Of a DNA stretch of 64,000 nt, positions 44,990 to 57,267 are shown piece by piece. Below the pieces are notes generated by a model. The model saw only the letters and a program-made list of their open reading frames with translations. It had not been told where the DNA came from and made no database searches. Source of the stretch: Pseudeuparius sepicola. Its lineage: Eukaryota; Arthropoda; Insecta; Coleoptera; Anthribidae. The stretch's first letter is position 1, and each line of letters begins with the position of its first letter. The stretch is from contig OY987300.1 of the NCBI GenBank assembly GCA_963920635.1, positions 62,162,915-62,226,914 on the forward strand. The letters are read 5' to 3'. A program made the position numbers and the translations under genes.

Positions 44990-47900
44990 ATGTCCTACGT
45001 AACTGGGCCTGAGATTGTAAAATATGCATGCACTTGCGGTTTATTAAAACCCATCACACAACTATATTTTTGCCGTCACTGTTGTCAGCTTCGCTGCAGC
45101 TTCTGCGTTTGTCATGAGGCAAGTTGTCCTTCCATTTCATTACATTGCATATTAATTTTAACTAAAAATATAGGTTGATTCTATTTTCTGTGGCAAATGC
45201 TCCGAGAACATTCCATCTTCAGAAGCGCGAGTCAAGAAAAACCGCTGCGCAAACTGTTACATCTGTCCAAGCTGTCAGCATGAGTTGTCTCCAAGGGCGG
45301 CTTCTAAAGGGCCCGTCAACCCCGATGATACAAAAATGCCTACTAAGAAAATGTATTACTTGAGTTGCCTATTTTGCCGTTGGAGTTGTAGGGATGTCGG
45401 AATACCAGATCAGCCAACAGGTATGACATACTTAGACAAAGTAGAAGTGATTTTTTTACGATAATATTGGAATCATGTTCTAATTTCTGTATCAAAAGGT
45501 ATGACGCCATAGATTAAAGGAGCCATAGATAGTCAGAAGCACTTAATGTAAATGGGATAATAGAATATCTATAATATGTAAATTTATATGAATATAATTA
45601 TATTATAGTATATTATTTAGGACATTTTCGTAACTATTTTGCATCTATTTCAAAACCATCTATAGAAGAATACTGTGACAGATAATAGATACCTATAAAA
45701 TAGACATCACATGGTTTCCTGGGATTGTATTGAAACTGTCTGCAAAAAGTCCCGCTACACTAACTTTAAAACTTTAATTTTGGAGCGAAAACAAATTAAA
45801 ACAGATAAATTGTAATTCCTCACAATTCCTAGGACTCAATACTAAGTTGAGGTATTTTTATTTAGATATTAGGTAAATTAGTTTTTGTCTTGGTTTTTGT
45901 TAAAATGTTATCGTTGACTGACGTATTAATAAGACTTCTCACGGCTATAGCTTCATATCCTGGAAAACAGATGGCGCCTATGGTCAACAATGTATTTTGC
46001 ATTGTATTTTGTCTCCAGGAAGCGCATGGTGAGCCAGAGGCCTGTCAAACATGACAGCCGTGAGCAGTCTTTATTAATACGTCAGTCATCGATGTTATGC
46101 AAAATATTTGGTGTAGCCTGCATAAATTTCAACAATGGTTCTGACAGTCTATGTGTAGAGTCCATTGGTGTGAGCTTCCATAGGACTTATTATTGTAATA
46201 ATCCTATTACCTGCTTTTCTAAAGAGAAAAACATCGTGCATCATGTATGCTTAATATACTTAGCGGTCTTTCTGTAAATTGCAATGGAGACTCGCTTCTG
46301 TTGCAAAGTTATTCTGTGCTTTTGCAATATTTGCACGGGTTTTTTTTTTAGTGAAATGACATTTACTTACACAGAGAATTATAACATCATGTCATCAGGA
46401 CTTTCATTTGACCATGTCCTGTGATAAATTAGGTAGGTAGTTTTAATACAAAAATTCTCACAGTGTTTGTTAAACGATGCTAGAGTGGGAACACCTCCAG
46501 CAATATAAAAGCACAATCTCTGAGCTATGAGGGTCTATCAAATCACAGAAAATTTAGCCTATGGCCGCAGAAAGTATGAACACATGATCATGGGACAGGT
46601 AAAATAGCTTGTTCAGCTTCTCGATAATAGATGGCGAGTGGATGCAGAATCGTACAGTGCTGTTGCCGATTCTCTGTTGTCGTAACATATTTTCTCAAGA
46701 TATAGATAAAAAAATCATAGGAAAGTTCTATGTAATTGACTGGATAATTACAATAAGTATGTACCATTAGTAAGTAAGTTATAACTACATATTTCAAAAA
46801 TACACTTCTTTTTGTATAGGGGAGACCGGGGTTAGTTGATACATTTTCCAGTAATTTATTTTTAATAATTTTGTTTTTGGAGCTAAGAAGTTAAGTTAAG
46901 TGATGCCAGGAACATAATTTTGTTGTACACTTTTTGCATCAATATTAATTGTTTACAATTATTTCTTACATCCAAATTTTGTTAATTTTTGGATTAACGC
47001 GCAATGTATCAAGATGCCCCGATCGAGGGCATCTTGATACATGCTAAGGGTAAGTTGATACAGTTGGCAAAATGAAGGACAAAAATAAAAATTCGGGGCT
47101 AAAAATGTAAAATCTAATTCTGATACCTTTACAATCTTTACGCATGCATCAAAACTCATTCAAAAAGTTACCCAGTTTTTTTTAAATTATAGGTCTAAAA
47201 AAACTGTGTTCTGTGACAGGTGAATAGATTTCTACTACAAAAATCAAGGCCTACTTTGACCATTTTTTTAGGCAAAATTGTGATAATTTGTTTAGCAATT
47301 TTTTTTGTTAAAACCGATTACACAATTGTATTTCTACGATTTTAAAAAAGTTTATGAAAATAGTTATTTATGTACCAAGGCACTGAAGTTCAACTTTTTA
47401 TGACTCATGTGGAGTTTAGTTGCTGAGGCCTCTGGCCGAGGCAAATAAACCACATGAGTCATAAAAAGAACTTCAGTGCCGAGGTACAATTATATTTTTT
47501 TTGAAATCGGAAAAAAAATGTTTTATTAGGCAAGAAAATAATAATAAGGGATCACCCGTCCACGAACCGACTACGCGCGGCGTTGCTTGACTTTACCGAT
47601 CGCTCTACCTAGGACAAGTATAATGACGTACGGCACCTTCGAACAGAAAAACCAAACTGCTGCTTCTTGTGCAGCCTACACAAGAAATCTATTGATATTC
47701 AAATTTACTAAAATATGTAGACTGAAGGATTGCGCTTCTATAGGAAACAATTTTGCAATGTGTACGAAAAGTTAAATGGGCCTTTATCGGCCGGGTTTTG
47801 AATATTTCGTCACTTTTGACGGGCGATTTCTCCGCGTCTGACATTTGATGTTTACATCTCGCCAAGGCCTACTTATTGAAAAAATCGTACAATAATGGGC

Positions 47901-50900
47901 TACATTATTGTACGATTTCTGTGCTTTTATTGACGATTTTGGGACATTTTAATGCCGATTTCAAGAAAACAATTTTACAGAGGTGTCTCCATTCAAAAAT
48001 ATTGATTTTTTTTTTGGAAATGGCCCATCAGAGAAAAATACCCTGTATATTTTTGTATTGGATCTCTGCACACCAACACTTTGAGCCGTCCTGTTGACCA
48101 TCCAACTATTTTTAGGGGATTCCATGGCACACTTGATTTGCCAGATATGCCTTTGAAATTCCCATTTTGCTCAACTTTGAGAACCTGCGCAATGGAACTC
48201 CCTGTATATTTTTTATTCAAATTTAGTATATGGGGGTTTGGGGGTGTCCTGATTAACGCTGTGGTGTCAGATTTTAAATAAAAAAATCGCTAAATATTTT
48301 TTGTCTTTTTTACTAGAAAAAAAATTAAGACCTGAAACTTGGCACCAAAATAGAGTTTTTTGTGACCTACCCTTAGAAATAAACCGGCTAAAATTGAATA
48401 AAAAATACAAATTTTACAGAGGTGTCTCCATTCCAAACGGGCCACACTGTTGATACATACAGGGAATGTTGATACATGTATCAATGTGCCCCAGCGGTGG
48501 CGTATCAATTTGCCCCGAGTGTACATTTATGATTCCAAGGTAATTATTTTTAGGTTAGGAAAGAGAAAACAAATTTCCGTTATTAAAAAAAAAGACGACC
48601 AAAGTAATAGTTTCATTTGCTGTAAAAACGATTTACGTACCTCTGGTAATGTGTAATAGGTGGCTACTCGAATTAAGGCCGTTAAATTTACTTCCAAGTA
48701 TAAAATTCACTTATTACGGCAAAACAAGGTTATGGCGCACTTTACATCAACGAAACCACAATGGAAACTGGGCAACACCTAATTGAACACGCTTGCCGTT
48801 CGGTGGCGCTGAGAGCTGTGCGGTAAGTTTAAAAATGGAAGTGTATCAACTTGCCCACTGTATCAACTAACCCCGGTCTCCCCTACATTTCAAATGCAGT
48901 AGTTTTCCACCTAATTGTAAATAAAATTATATTGGAAAGCAAGGCAAAGGTGATAAAAGAAATAAATGTTACGCCTAAAATAATCCAGAAATCCTAATGG
49001 ATTTTCCGATGGTAAAATAGCTATATTAATTTTAAAAATTAAAAACCAATAATTTTATTTATATCAGTGGGGAAAAGATCTGGCAACAATATACTAGCCT
49101 TTGCCTGTTGGAGTCTACGGTTGATCTGATTACACCATCCATGTCTTGGAGAGTAGCATCAACTGCACTTAAACAATTCCAGTAACTCTACTCACAGCTT
49201 TTTATTTCCAACAGGTATTGAACCATAAAGAATGTTCTATTTTTTAAGTTAGAATGCATCATATAAGTGGATTTTTTCATATCAACATGTATCGAAATCC
49301 TAATTTATACATGGTGTCAATGTTCAATTTTTATTCAAGTTTTCTTTAATTTATCCTAAAGGAAGACGGTTAAGGCGAACATATTTCTTACATTTTAGTC
49401 ACACATTAGGTGCTATAAATTAAAAGTCATTTGGCCTATCTATTTCCACTGCAGTGGAAAATGGACTTTTTCAAAAACTGTACATTTTTCGAAAAAAAGA
49501 GAATACAATAGTTTTTCTTAGATTTAATTGGAAAATTTAGTGAGGGCAAAAAAAGAGTACTTTTCCAGTGGCGTACCATTTTTTTTATTAAAAAAAATTG
49601 GTTAACTGGCACTGGTGGAATTAGACAGAAGAAGAAATTTTTAATTTAAAGCACTTAACTATACCAAATATTGCAAAGATCAAAGTTTTCTCCTTCACCA
49701 ACGTAACGTCAAAGATATTGATATCTTTGTTGGGACATGTCCTGACATGCTGCAGGCACAATGATCCCAGCCGGCCCATTACCGGTTTGATGGACGTAGA
49801 CAAAATCCGGAGTGGATGGATTCGAAAGATAGAACCAACAAATATGTTTGCCTTAACTGTCTACCTTTAGGGAAAACTTGAAAAAAAATTGTCACCCTCT
49901 ATAACGAAAAGCTTTAGTATTTTGACACATGTTTATATGAAAAAAATCCACTTATTTTGACGTTTTCTATAGATTCTTGGGTTTTATCCATAAAAGTTGG
50001 ACCACTCTGTATACAGTGTCCGGCAGAAAGTACATGCAAGATTTTTTTTTATTTTACATTTACCAGAAATTTTATTCTGCAAACGTAAAACACATTTTAC
50101 CCCGTATAGAAAATAAAACTACTTTATTCACTATGCCAGTTTGGTTGCAGAGAGGACTTATCATTTATTAACATGAGTACCATAAAAATTAATTTGTTTG
50201 AACAGGAGTGATGGGTCCTGTAAAATAAAAACAAAAAAATTCTAATTTTTTGAGGGCAAACTTTCTGCCGGTCACTGTATGTTTCATATAAAGATAGTAC
50301 CTACAAGTTTTAAAATCTTGATTGGTTCAACCGTTCAAACGATAATAATTGCAATGTGTGTGCACTGTGCAGTGGTTGTAATTCAATCAATCTTACAATA
50401 CAATTGTTGGCAAGGAAGTATAGTAGTATATAAAATAAAGTACAATTGGGTTGGATATATGAGAAGTTTGAATGTGTGTGTATCTATTTCTAGACTTGTC
50501 CATACAATTTTATTTCTTGAAAAACAGGATTTAACAATATGGATCAGCATATCACAGCATCTCACAGCGTCTGGGATCTTTTACACATCAGGACAATGAT
50601 TAATTAATCTAAATATAATTTTTTTATGATAATCCATAACCGGTGCAAAAATAACTCCCAATAGGAATAGTTATTTATGTACCAAGGCACTGAAGTTCAA
50701 CTTTTTATGACTCATGTGGAGTTTAGTTGCTGAGGCCTCTGGCCGAGGCAAATAAACCACATGAGTCATAAAAAGAACTTCAGTGCCGAGGTACATATTA
50801 TATTTTTCTTGAAATCGAAAAAAAAAATGTTTTATTAGGCAAGAAAATAATAATAAGGGATCACCCGTCCACGAACCGACTACGCGCGGCGTTGCTTGAC

Positions 50901-53900
50901 TTTACCGATCGCTCTACCTTGGACAAGTATAATGATGTACGGCACCTTCTGACAAAAAAACCAAACTGCTGCTTCTTGTGCAGCCTACACAACAAATCTA
51001 TTGATTTTCAAATTTACTAAAATATGTGTACTGAAGGATTGCGCTTCTATAGGAAACAATTTCGCAATGTGTACGAAAAGTTAAATGAGCCTTTATCGGC
51101 CGGGTTTTGAATATTTGGTCACTTCAATCGTACAATAATGCATTTCGATTTCTGTGCTTTTAATGACGATTTTGGGACATTTTAATGCCGATTTCAAGAA
51201 AAAATCATTATTCAACTTGGGAAAGGATATGACAGCAGTTGTTTCCCTTCCTTGTCCCTTCAATCAATGGATTTATGTTAAAACAACTTCATTATGGTAA
51301 CAAATTAAATGTCATGTTTATTCTGTTTCCACTTTGAAACTAAAGGCTAAGTAATTAGCAATTGGATATATTTTCAAAATAACAAAATAATGGTGGCTAG
51401 ATACCTTTAGTTATCTACTTTTTCGGTTTACAGCCACTGGAGGCTGGCCTGAAAGAGAGAATGTCCATGCTAATGAACTTCAAGATCTGTTAGACATCTA
51501 CAAAGCTATTGTGTTATCCCAAAAACAGCAGAAGGAGAAGGATAAGAAAAAGCAAAGAGGGAAATACATTAGTTATACGGTTTGTTCCTTATAATTTTAT
51601 CGAATGCAATTTAAATTTTACAACATAATTATTTCTAGGATAAAACTGGAATTACCGCTGCAGCTCTTCGCAAACGCATTGGCATACCCGATCGTCCCCA
51701 TCCTTTGCTTAAAACTAAACCAAAAAACCCAAAACCAGCCAAGGCTTCAGAAGATGTTGAGGAGCTTCCGGACACTATTTTTACTGAACCCATCAACTTG
51801 CTAGAAAGTAGCTAAGAATATTATTTTAAGTTTTAGCATGTATCTCAATCTTTAACTTGCAGTTTCAACTATTGATCAAAGACTTTTGGTACCCGAATTC
51901 CAACCGGCTACAGTTGACAAGCTATTTCCAGCTCACAAGCAATTGTCAATTAAACGTTCGTTAAGGTGTCGGGCTTGTGACCACAATGTCAGCAAGCCAG
52001 AATTTTATCCAAGTTCGGTCAAGTTTAAGATTCAGCTGTTTGCTTAGTAAGTAGTGATCAATGAAAAAAAATTATTCTTGGCATTTTTTTACCCAAGATG
52101 GAGACACCCTAAGAATGTTGACTTGTGAAAGGTTCTTCATACAAGTATTCATTGCAAAAAAATCTAAATATCTTAAGTCGTATCCAGAAATATAATCTAC
52201 ATGGTATAGTGCTACTGTGTTCTATGCTCCTTTCAGTTTTCAACTTTTTAACAGGGTAGAAATATAATATAACACTACAGCTTAGTCCATTTTTTTTTCC
52301 TTCTGAAATTTCACTTTGCTGGATATAAAACATAAATAATTATATCAACTTTACTACCACACAAAATCATTCTGGAAATTTCTTCCCTGGTAAAAAAAAT
52401 TGATTTTTTTTTTTTATTTATAATCTCCAAATATATTCGGACCTTTACTTTTGGCATTTTGGAAATATACATGCTTAAAAGTTAATATTCGAGCTTATAT
52501 TTATAGAAATATCTAGAACATTTATTTTAAAAATGAAAAGTTTGGTGTTGGCCAGTTTTATTGAATACCTGGCGTAATTGTCTACATTTATTTTAAGAGA
52601 AATGTCAACAAGGTGCCTTGCGCCATTATTTATATCAGTAAATTGAAGGCTTTGCTTGAAATTTAGAAAAATGTGTCAATTGTACATATTCTATTCATTG
52701 ATACGTATTATCTATGGGCATTGAGAATTTCATAACAGAGTACCATTTTAGAAAAAGTGTCTATGTAAGTACTTGCAAAACGGTAGCAATTCTTAATTAT
52801 TTCATATAAACAGTTATTATATAAATATTCACAAACTCACTTTACCACAACATGCGATGATTTATCTGGAACAACTTTTCTAGTATTCACCAAAAATGCA
52901 CCATATACTAATGTTCTCTTTTTAGTTACCACATTCCAGAAATCAGAATTGTTACTGTTGAACCACTTAGAGCTGGAAAACCTAGCGAACTTATTGTCAA
53001 ATTTACAAATCCAACGCAGCACCAAACTACTATATCTTTCTTTGAGCTTAATTTCAACGAACCTTTAGTTGTAGAAGAAATAAATGTGGATGAAGCAGCA
53101 GAAAATTTGGAAGAAACTCTTTCACTGCAAGATGTAAGTATTAAAAATTAGTACTTTGAGCATTTCTGATGTTTGTGTTTAAATAAATTTTCAGTTTACT
53201 CATGAAACTGAACATAAAACTAAGTTATTAAGTGTTTCTTTGCACAAAAATGTACGGTGAATATAATACGAAACATGCTTAGCTTGTAAAAATACGCATA
53301 AATGCTAGAAATAGTTTTAACATACGTAATTCGATTTTTGGCAAATTGCCTTTCCTAAGAAAAGAATTTTAATGTGCTTGTAGAAATTACATTTTCTCGG
53401 GTAACTATTAGTGCTTTAGAAACCAATTGTATGCTAGATTATAAACATTTATTTTTTCATTTTTTGTAAGAAACAACCGATGTCACTGCCATCACTATCG
53501 CTATCTCGTAGTCAGCCAAGCAGCTTGTTAAGTTTACCACCTCGACAACCTTCGATTACGATTCAATCCCGCGAAATTACCGAACAACTCAACTGTAATG
53601 TTGACATACCGACTAGCAGTTTTATTTTGCTACCAAGAGATGACGCTGCGGAGTACGATGATTCCGGTGACACCCAAAACATTGAGGACGATCCAAAGTA
53701 AGAAACTTGATTTATTATGTTTACTTTGTTAATGGCCAAAATATTTAGGTTAGTGAAATGGAGGAAGTCCAACAAAGCCTTCATTAAACTGTCAGTGTCT
53801 CCAAATGCTGATTTAGCGTTAAATGATGAAGTTGTATGTGGTTTTACAATGCAACATATTTATACAAACACTGTTGCCGCCACTCTGGAGACCAAGCAAC

Positions 53901-53965
53901 CCCAGAAGTATGATCACAAGGTCAAAGTTTTCTTAAGATTAGGAAGAGTTGTTGGATCTGAATAA
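44990..53965 (+). CDS. DCTN4: Dynactin subunit 4 (p62)
   Basis: Complete gene with exons 44990-45118, 45174-45420, 51434-51579, 51639-51807, 51863-52046, 52926-53133, 53471-53697 and 53749-53965; total 1527 nt, 508 aa, all phases consistent. The N-terminal quarter is a zinc-binding region rich in CxxC pairs: [53 protein letters not shown] and [16 protein letters not shown]. Later family blocks include [44 protein letters not shown] and YHIPEIRI, all close to vertebrate p62. The protein sits in the pointed-end complex of dynactin, the dynein activator, and helps cargo attachment. Intron 1 is only 55 bp and uses a GC donor (GAG/GCAAGT). Intron 2 is 6 kb and loaded with transposons. The protein is somewhat longer than the human form, mainly through a serine-rich insert after SLQD. 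Confidence 0.97.
45912..46091 (+). mobile_element. 180-bp MITE, copy 1, in dynactin intron 2
   Basis: The ends are CGTTGACTGACGTATTAATA and its near complement. The inverted part extends about 38 bp to the CTCACGGCT region. The core contains TGGCGCCTATGGTCAACAAT and TGGTGAGCCAGAG. The same 180-bp unit lies inverted at 61217-61396. Confidence 0.85.
47004..47042. repeat. Palindrome ATGTATCAAGATGCCC
   Basis: 16-bp arms around CGATCGA. It contains the GTATCAA motif of the surrounding element, so it is probably part of that element's structure. Confidence 0.85.
47362..47967 (-). mobile_element. 610-bp hairpin-ended element, copy D (reverse)
   Basis: The hairpin end comes first (AGTTATTTATGTACCAAGGC), followed by the body with ATCACCCGTCCACGAACCGA, and it ends GCCGATTTCAAGAA. 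It is nested within the 46819-48883 element. Confidence 0.85.
48030..48300 (+). repeat. CCCTGTA-family copy 5
   Basis: The blocks CACACCAACACTTTGAG, TGCTCAACTTTGAGAACCTG, CAATGGAACTCCCTGTATAT and GTGGTGTCAGATTTTAAATA appear in the family order. Confidence 0.7.
50014..50277. mobile_element. TA-target MITE with CAGTGNCCGGCAGAAAGT ends (copy 2), in dynactin intron 2
   Basis: The left end is CAGTGTCCGGCAGAAAGT and the right end ACTTTCTGCCGGTCACTG fits the same consensus; TA flanks both sides. The internal block is the inverse of that in the copy at 15178-15583, which is longer by about 140 bp. Confidence 0.85.
50669..51200 (-). mobile_element. 610-bp hairpin-ended element, copy E (reverse, deleted)
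   Basis: It has the same layout as copies C and D but lacks about 80 bp between GGTCACTT and CAATCGTACAATAATG, the region that includes half of the body palindrome. It lies 230 bp before dynactin exon 3. Confidence 0.83.
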
Positions 53966-54106
53966 GTTAAACTTGTATCGCTTTAATAACACATAATATA
54001 GAAAAAATATAGTATGCTTTATATTTATGAGAATATTCATGCACATTATTTTGATATTTAATATATTTATTTCTTACTTCACACATAGTATTAGTTTTAA
54101 TTTTAT

Positions 54107-54112
54107 AATAAA
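54107..54112 (+). terminator. Candidate poly(A) signal of dynactin gene
   Basis: AATAAA lies 142 bp after the stop codon and is the first such hexamer downstream. Confidence 0.6.
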
Positions 54113-54651
54113 TTTTATTGAACTATTAGAATTTTTTGTCATTAAATAAATAATATTCCTTTAATCAGTAGTTTCATTCAGTTTACCCCAATTTTAAAGT
54201 CATTTTTTGAAGACTGATTAGAGATTGTTTGCTTCATAATCATGATAAGAAGAAGGTAGTAAGTACTTTTTCATTATAAATCATAATATATAATCATAAA
54301 TTGTGTGTTTACTTATATATTAAAAAAAAAACTCAAATTGAGCAAAACTATTAATAGCCGTGGAATGTTTATTTTAAGAGACAGAGGAAAACTTTTTTAT
54401 TGAAAATTGATGGCACTGAGAAGCTTTATCCATCGACGTAGTCAGATAGTTTCAGCAAATTACACAGGGTCTTCGGCTCTCTTGAGGCTATGAAAATTTT
54501 TTTGTTTGTTTCTTATTAAGCTATGGGTCTGCATCTGTCATTTTTTCTCTAAAATGGCAAATATCTCAAAAACGGCTTAATTTAGGTATAGGACATGATA
54601 CATGAAATGTACCTAGAATTTTCCGTAGAATCCAAAAATGCAATAAAATAT

Positions 54652-54834
54652 AGGGTGTTCCATTTAAAATAACGAAGTTGTCATCGACTTCCGGTACAAC
54701 CGGAAGTGCCGCCATTTTTAAAATACTTTAAATGAATAGTACTCATTGACATTGGTTAGCTGCCAAATTTTCAAAAAAATTCTATGCTTACTTTTTGTGA
54801 TATCGATCGATGCAGTTCGTGGTGAGACACCCTG
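54652..54834. mobile_element. Short TA-target element with AGGGTGTTCC / ACACCCTG ends
   Basis: It starts AGGGTGTTCCATTTAAAATA and ends GTGAGACACCCTG followed by TATA. An inner inverted pair, ACTTCCGGTAC/AACCGGAAGT, is seen. The ends are related to the CAGGGTG group. Confidence 0.55.
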
Positions 54835-55189
54835 TATATTTTTTATGAGTTTGAAGCATTGCTGACGCGGCCCGTTGCAATATTTTCAAGACTGACTACA
54901 TCCACATCGTTGTTTAGTGGTTTTGCTGCTAAATAAACCAAGTTTTAGATTTTCTAAAACAGTTGCGACATAGTTGGTTTTTTTACAACTTTGAAGCCGC
55001 CCCTGCGCCAAACGCTAACGAAACTAGCTGACTGACGGCAAGGCTATTCTTATACACCCTAAATACTACACTGTATCAAAAAACCAGCCTTCCTAAAACT
55101 GTTGCATTTTTCTGTCACTCAGCTCCCCGACTATATAAGGGTTGGGGTATGAAAAAGAAGAAAAAATACATCCTTATTATACTTCTGCA

Positions 55190-55430
55190 AATATGCATTT
55201 AAAAATGTAGAGTGTATGCGCATAAATATGCAAAAATTTTGCTCATATTATATGCACAAAAATCTTGATATATTCAAAAAACACAATTGTCATACATGAC
55301 ATTTAATTATTAATAATAATAATACATGATTCAGCATATCATTTTCACAATTAAAGCGTTAAATTAAAATTTCTAAAATAAACTTAAATATGCTATTTGC
55401 ATATTTGCCGAAGTCTCATAAGTTATGCAT
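55190..55430 (-). repeat. TGCATATT-rich end of a hAT-like relic (copy 3)
   Basis: Dense ATATGCA/TGCATAT words, as at both ends of the 3.3 kb copy, but with no transposase remnant. Confidence 0.45.
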
Positions 55431-56112
55431 GCCAACTTAACGCAATTTGACATTAACGTAACGTAAGGGAGAAGTTAAGAGGTATGTTATTGAATGGGAG
55501 TGTTTATGCAGTAAAATTTAATGTAACGTAACGTAAAAGTTAACCAACTTTTAACTTTTGCATTAAAATTAAAGAAAATCTCAGTTTGCTCATGCGTAAT
55601 TTCATTGCCAACAGTAAGAAACAAATCACAACTAGTGAGAACAAAAACTAGCACTGGTTGTTTATTATTTAGGATGTCGTCTAGAAGGCCTCCGATGTTG
55701 AACTCCAGGACTATAGATCTCGTGCGAAAATTTGATTTTAACATTTCCCCTGTTTTTGAGCAGACTTAAATTATTAAATAATCCTTTCATAAACGGTATA
55801 CTAAAGTCTTATATTACGTTACTATTAAATTACGTTAAATTGTCTTGCATAAACACACCTTTAGTAATTTTTTTCTGTGCTTCATTAAAACTATTTGTCC
55901 AAAAAAATGTCAAAACAATTACGGTATTATCTATTATTAGGCATACAACGAGTTGTACTTAAAAAGAGAATTTAACAACTGCAAATAGTTTAATAATGAT
56001 TCAGTGTGTATGTAGCCATAATTTATCAACCCAACTTCTTAGGAATAAATTATCTACAAGAATTATAAATATTTCCCCTCTTCAAAAATATGATTTAAAA
56101 AAATAATAAAAA

Positions 56113-56185
56113 AGCAGCCGCACAAGCGGGATTTGAACTCAGGACCTCTCGTACGTCAAGCGAGAAACATGCGCCAAGCCCATTG
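56113..56185 (-). pseudogene. tRNA-like relic, possibly valine-type
   Basis: On the minus strand a box B-like GAGTTCAAATCCC follows an anticodon-arm-like TCTCG...CGAGA stem, with a box A-like TGGGCTTGGCG before it. A T run directly after would end pol III transcription. The acceptor ends do not pair, so it is a tRNA pseudogene or the head of a short interspersed element. Confidence 0.5.
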
Positions 56186-56533
56186 AGGTCAGATGAATGT
56201 TTTACTTAACTAGCTGTATATAAATTTAATTACCATGCTTAAAAGTTAAAGTCCAGAACCTTGGCACTTCTGGGCACTTTCGATTTTTGACGGAAAGCAT
56301 GCTTGTAGGCACATTGAACTCACCATTGACAATTTTTGAGGATTCCAAGGTCTGATACAATAATGTGGTCAGCCTTCGTAATTCCAGTTTGCTCGAAATG
56401 TGCAGCTAACTGCCAATCTTATTTTCACCAATGAAACTGGACATCTACCATTTTTAAGACAGGTTAAAGTAGTCTCAAAATCTTTTAAATATGTTTTTAA
56501 TAATTTCAGGGTATTCGCTAGGTACATATTATA

Positions 56534-57265
56534 CAGTGTGTCACAATTTGATACTTGGCGACTCAGAAATATATGAAGGGCAAGTGAAACAAATGATCTC
56601 TATTTTTTTATCAGTAGTCCCAAGGGACAGTATCTCATAGGCGGTAGTATTTGGATGGGGTATTATTTCATGGCCTGCTATGATTTTTTAAAGTAGCAAA
56701 TTTTTAAGAAACCCCATTAGGGATTTTTTTACGACAAAATGTTATTAAGAAAACTTGTCCAGAATGAAAAACTGAGTGGATTTCAAAAGTCTAGGCCTAC
56801 TTTGATTTTTGGATTTATCTCCCACTTTTTTCTTAGAAAAGTGTCCTTTCTGGAGCTTTCACGTCAAAATTTTATTTTTTCACTATGAAAAGTTTCCTTA
56901 ATATTATTTTGACGTGAAAGCTCCAGAAAGGACACATTTATAAGAAAAAAAATGGGGAAAAAGGCGAAAAAGCTAAAAATCAAAGTAGGCCTAGACTTTT
57001 GCAATTTTGCAAATCTACTCAAGTTTTTCATTCTGAACAAGTTGTCTCAATAACATTTTGTCGTAAAAAAAATCCCTAATAGGGTTTCTTGAAAATTTGC
57101 TATTTTAAACAATCACAGCAGGCCATGAAATAATTACCCCATCCAAATACCACCGCCTATGAGATACTCTCCCTGGGACTACCAATAAAAAATAGAGACC
57201 ATTTGTTTCCCTTGCCCTTCATATAAGTATTTCTGAGGTGTCCAGTATCAAATTGAGACACACTG
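56534..57265. mobile_element. Fold-back element with CAGTGTGTC ends and TA target
   Basis: The left end CAGTGTGTCACAATTTGATA and right end TATCAAATTGAGACACACTG are flanked by TA (56532-56533, 57266-57267). The arms pair along nearly the whole 732 bp. The centre is a tight pair around CTGGAGCTTTCACGTCAAAA (about 56852 and 56910). No coding capacity. Confidence 0.9.
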
Positions 57266-57267
57266 TA

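Larger units (their letters stand above)
46819..48883. mobile_element. 2.07 kb element with GGGGAGACC ends and TA target, in dynactin intron 2
   Basis: The left end is GGGGAGACCGGGGTTAGTTG and the right end its complement, ending CCCCGGTCTCCCC, each flanked by TA. Subterminal and internal repeats of GTTGATAC/GTATCAA recur (46834, 47004-47060, 48450-48515, 48845-48870). A 39-bp palindrome lies at 47004-47042. It hosts a hairpin MITE (47362-47967) and a CCCTGTA-family copy (48.0-48.3 kb). No intact transposase was found. Confidence 0.82.

Noticed and set aside
56113..56185. Functional tRNA gene on the minus strand
   Set aside because: Box motifs are present, but the acceptor strands do not pair and box A is imperfect; treated as a relic.
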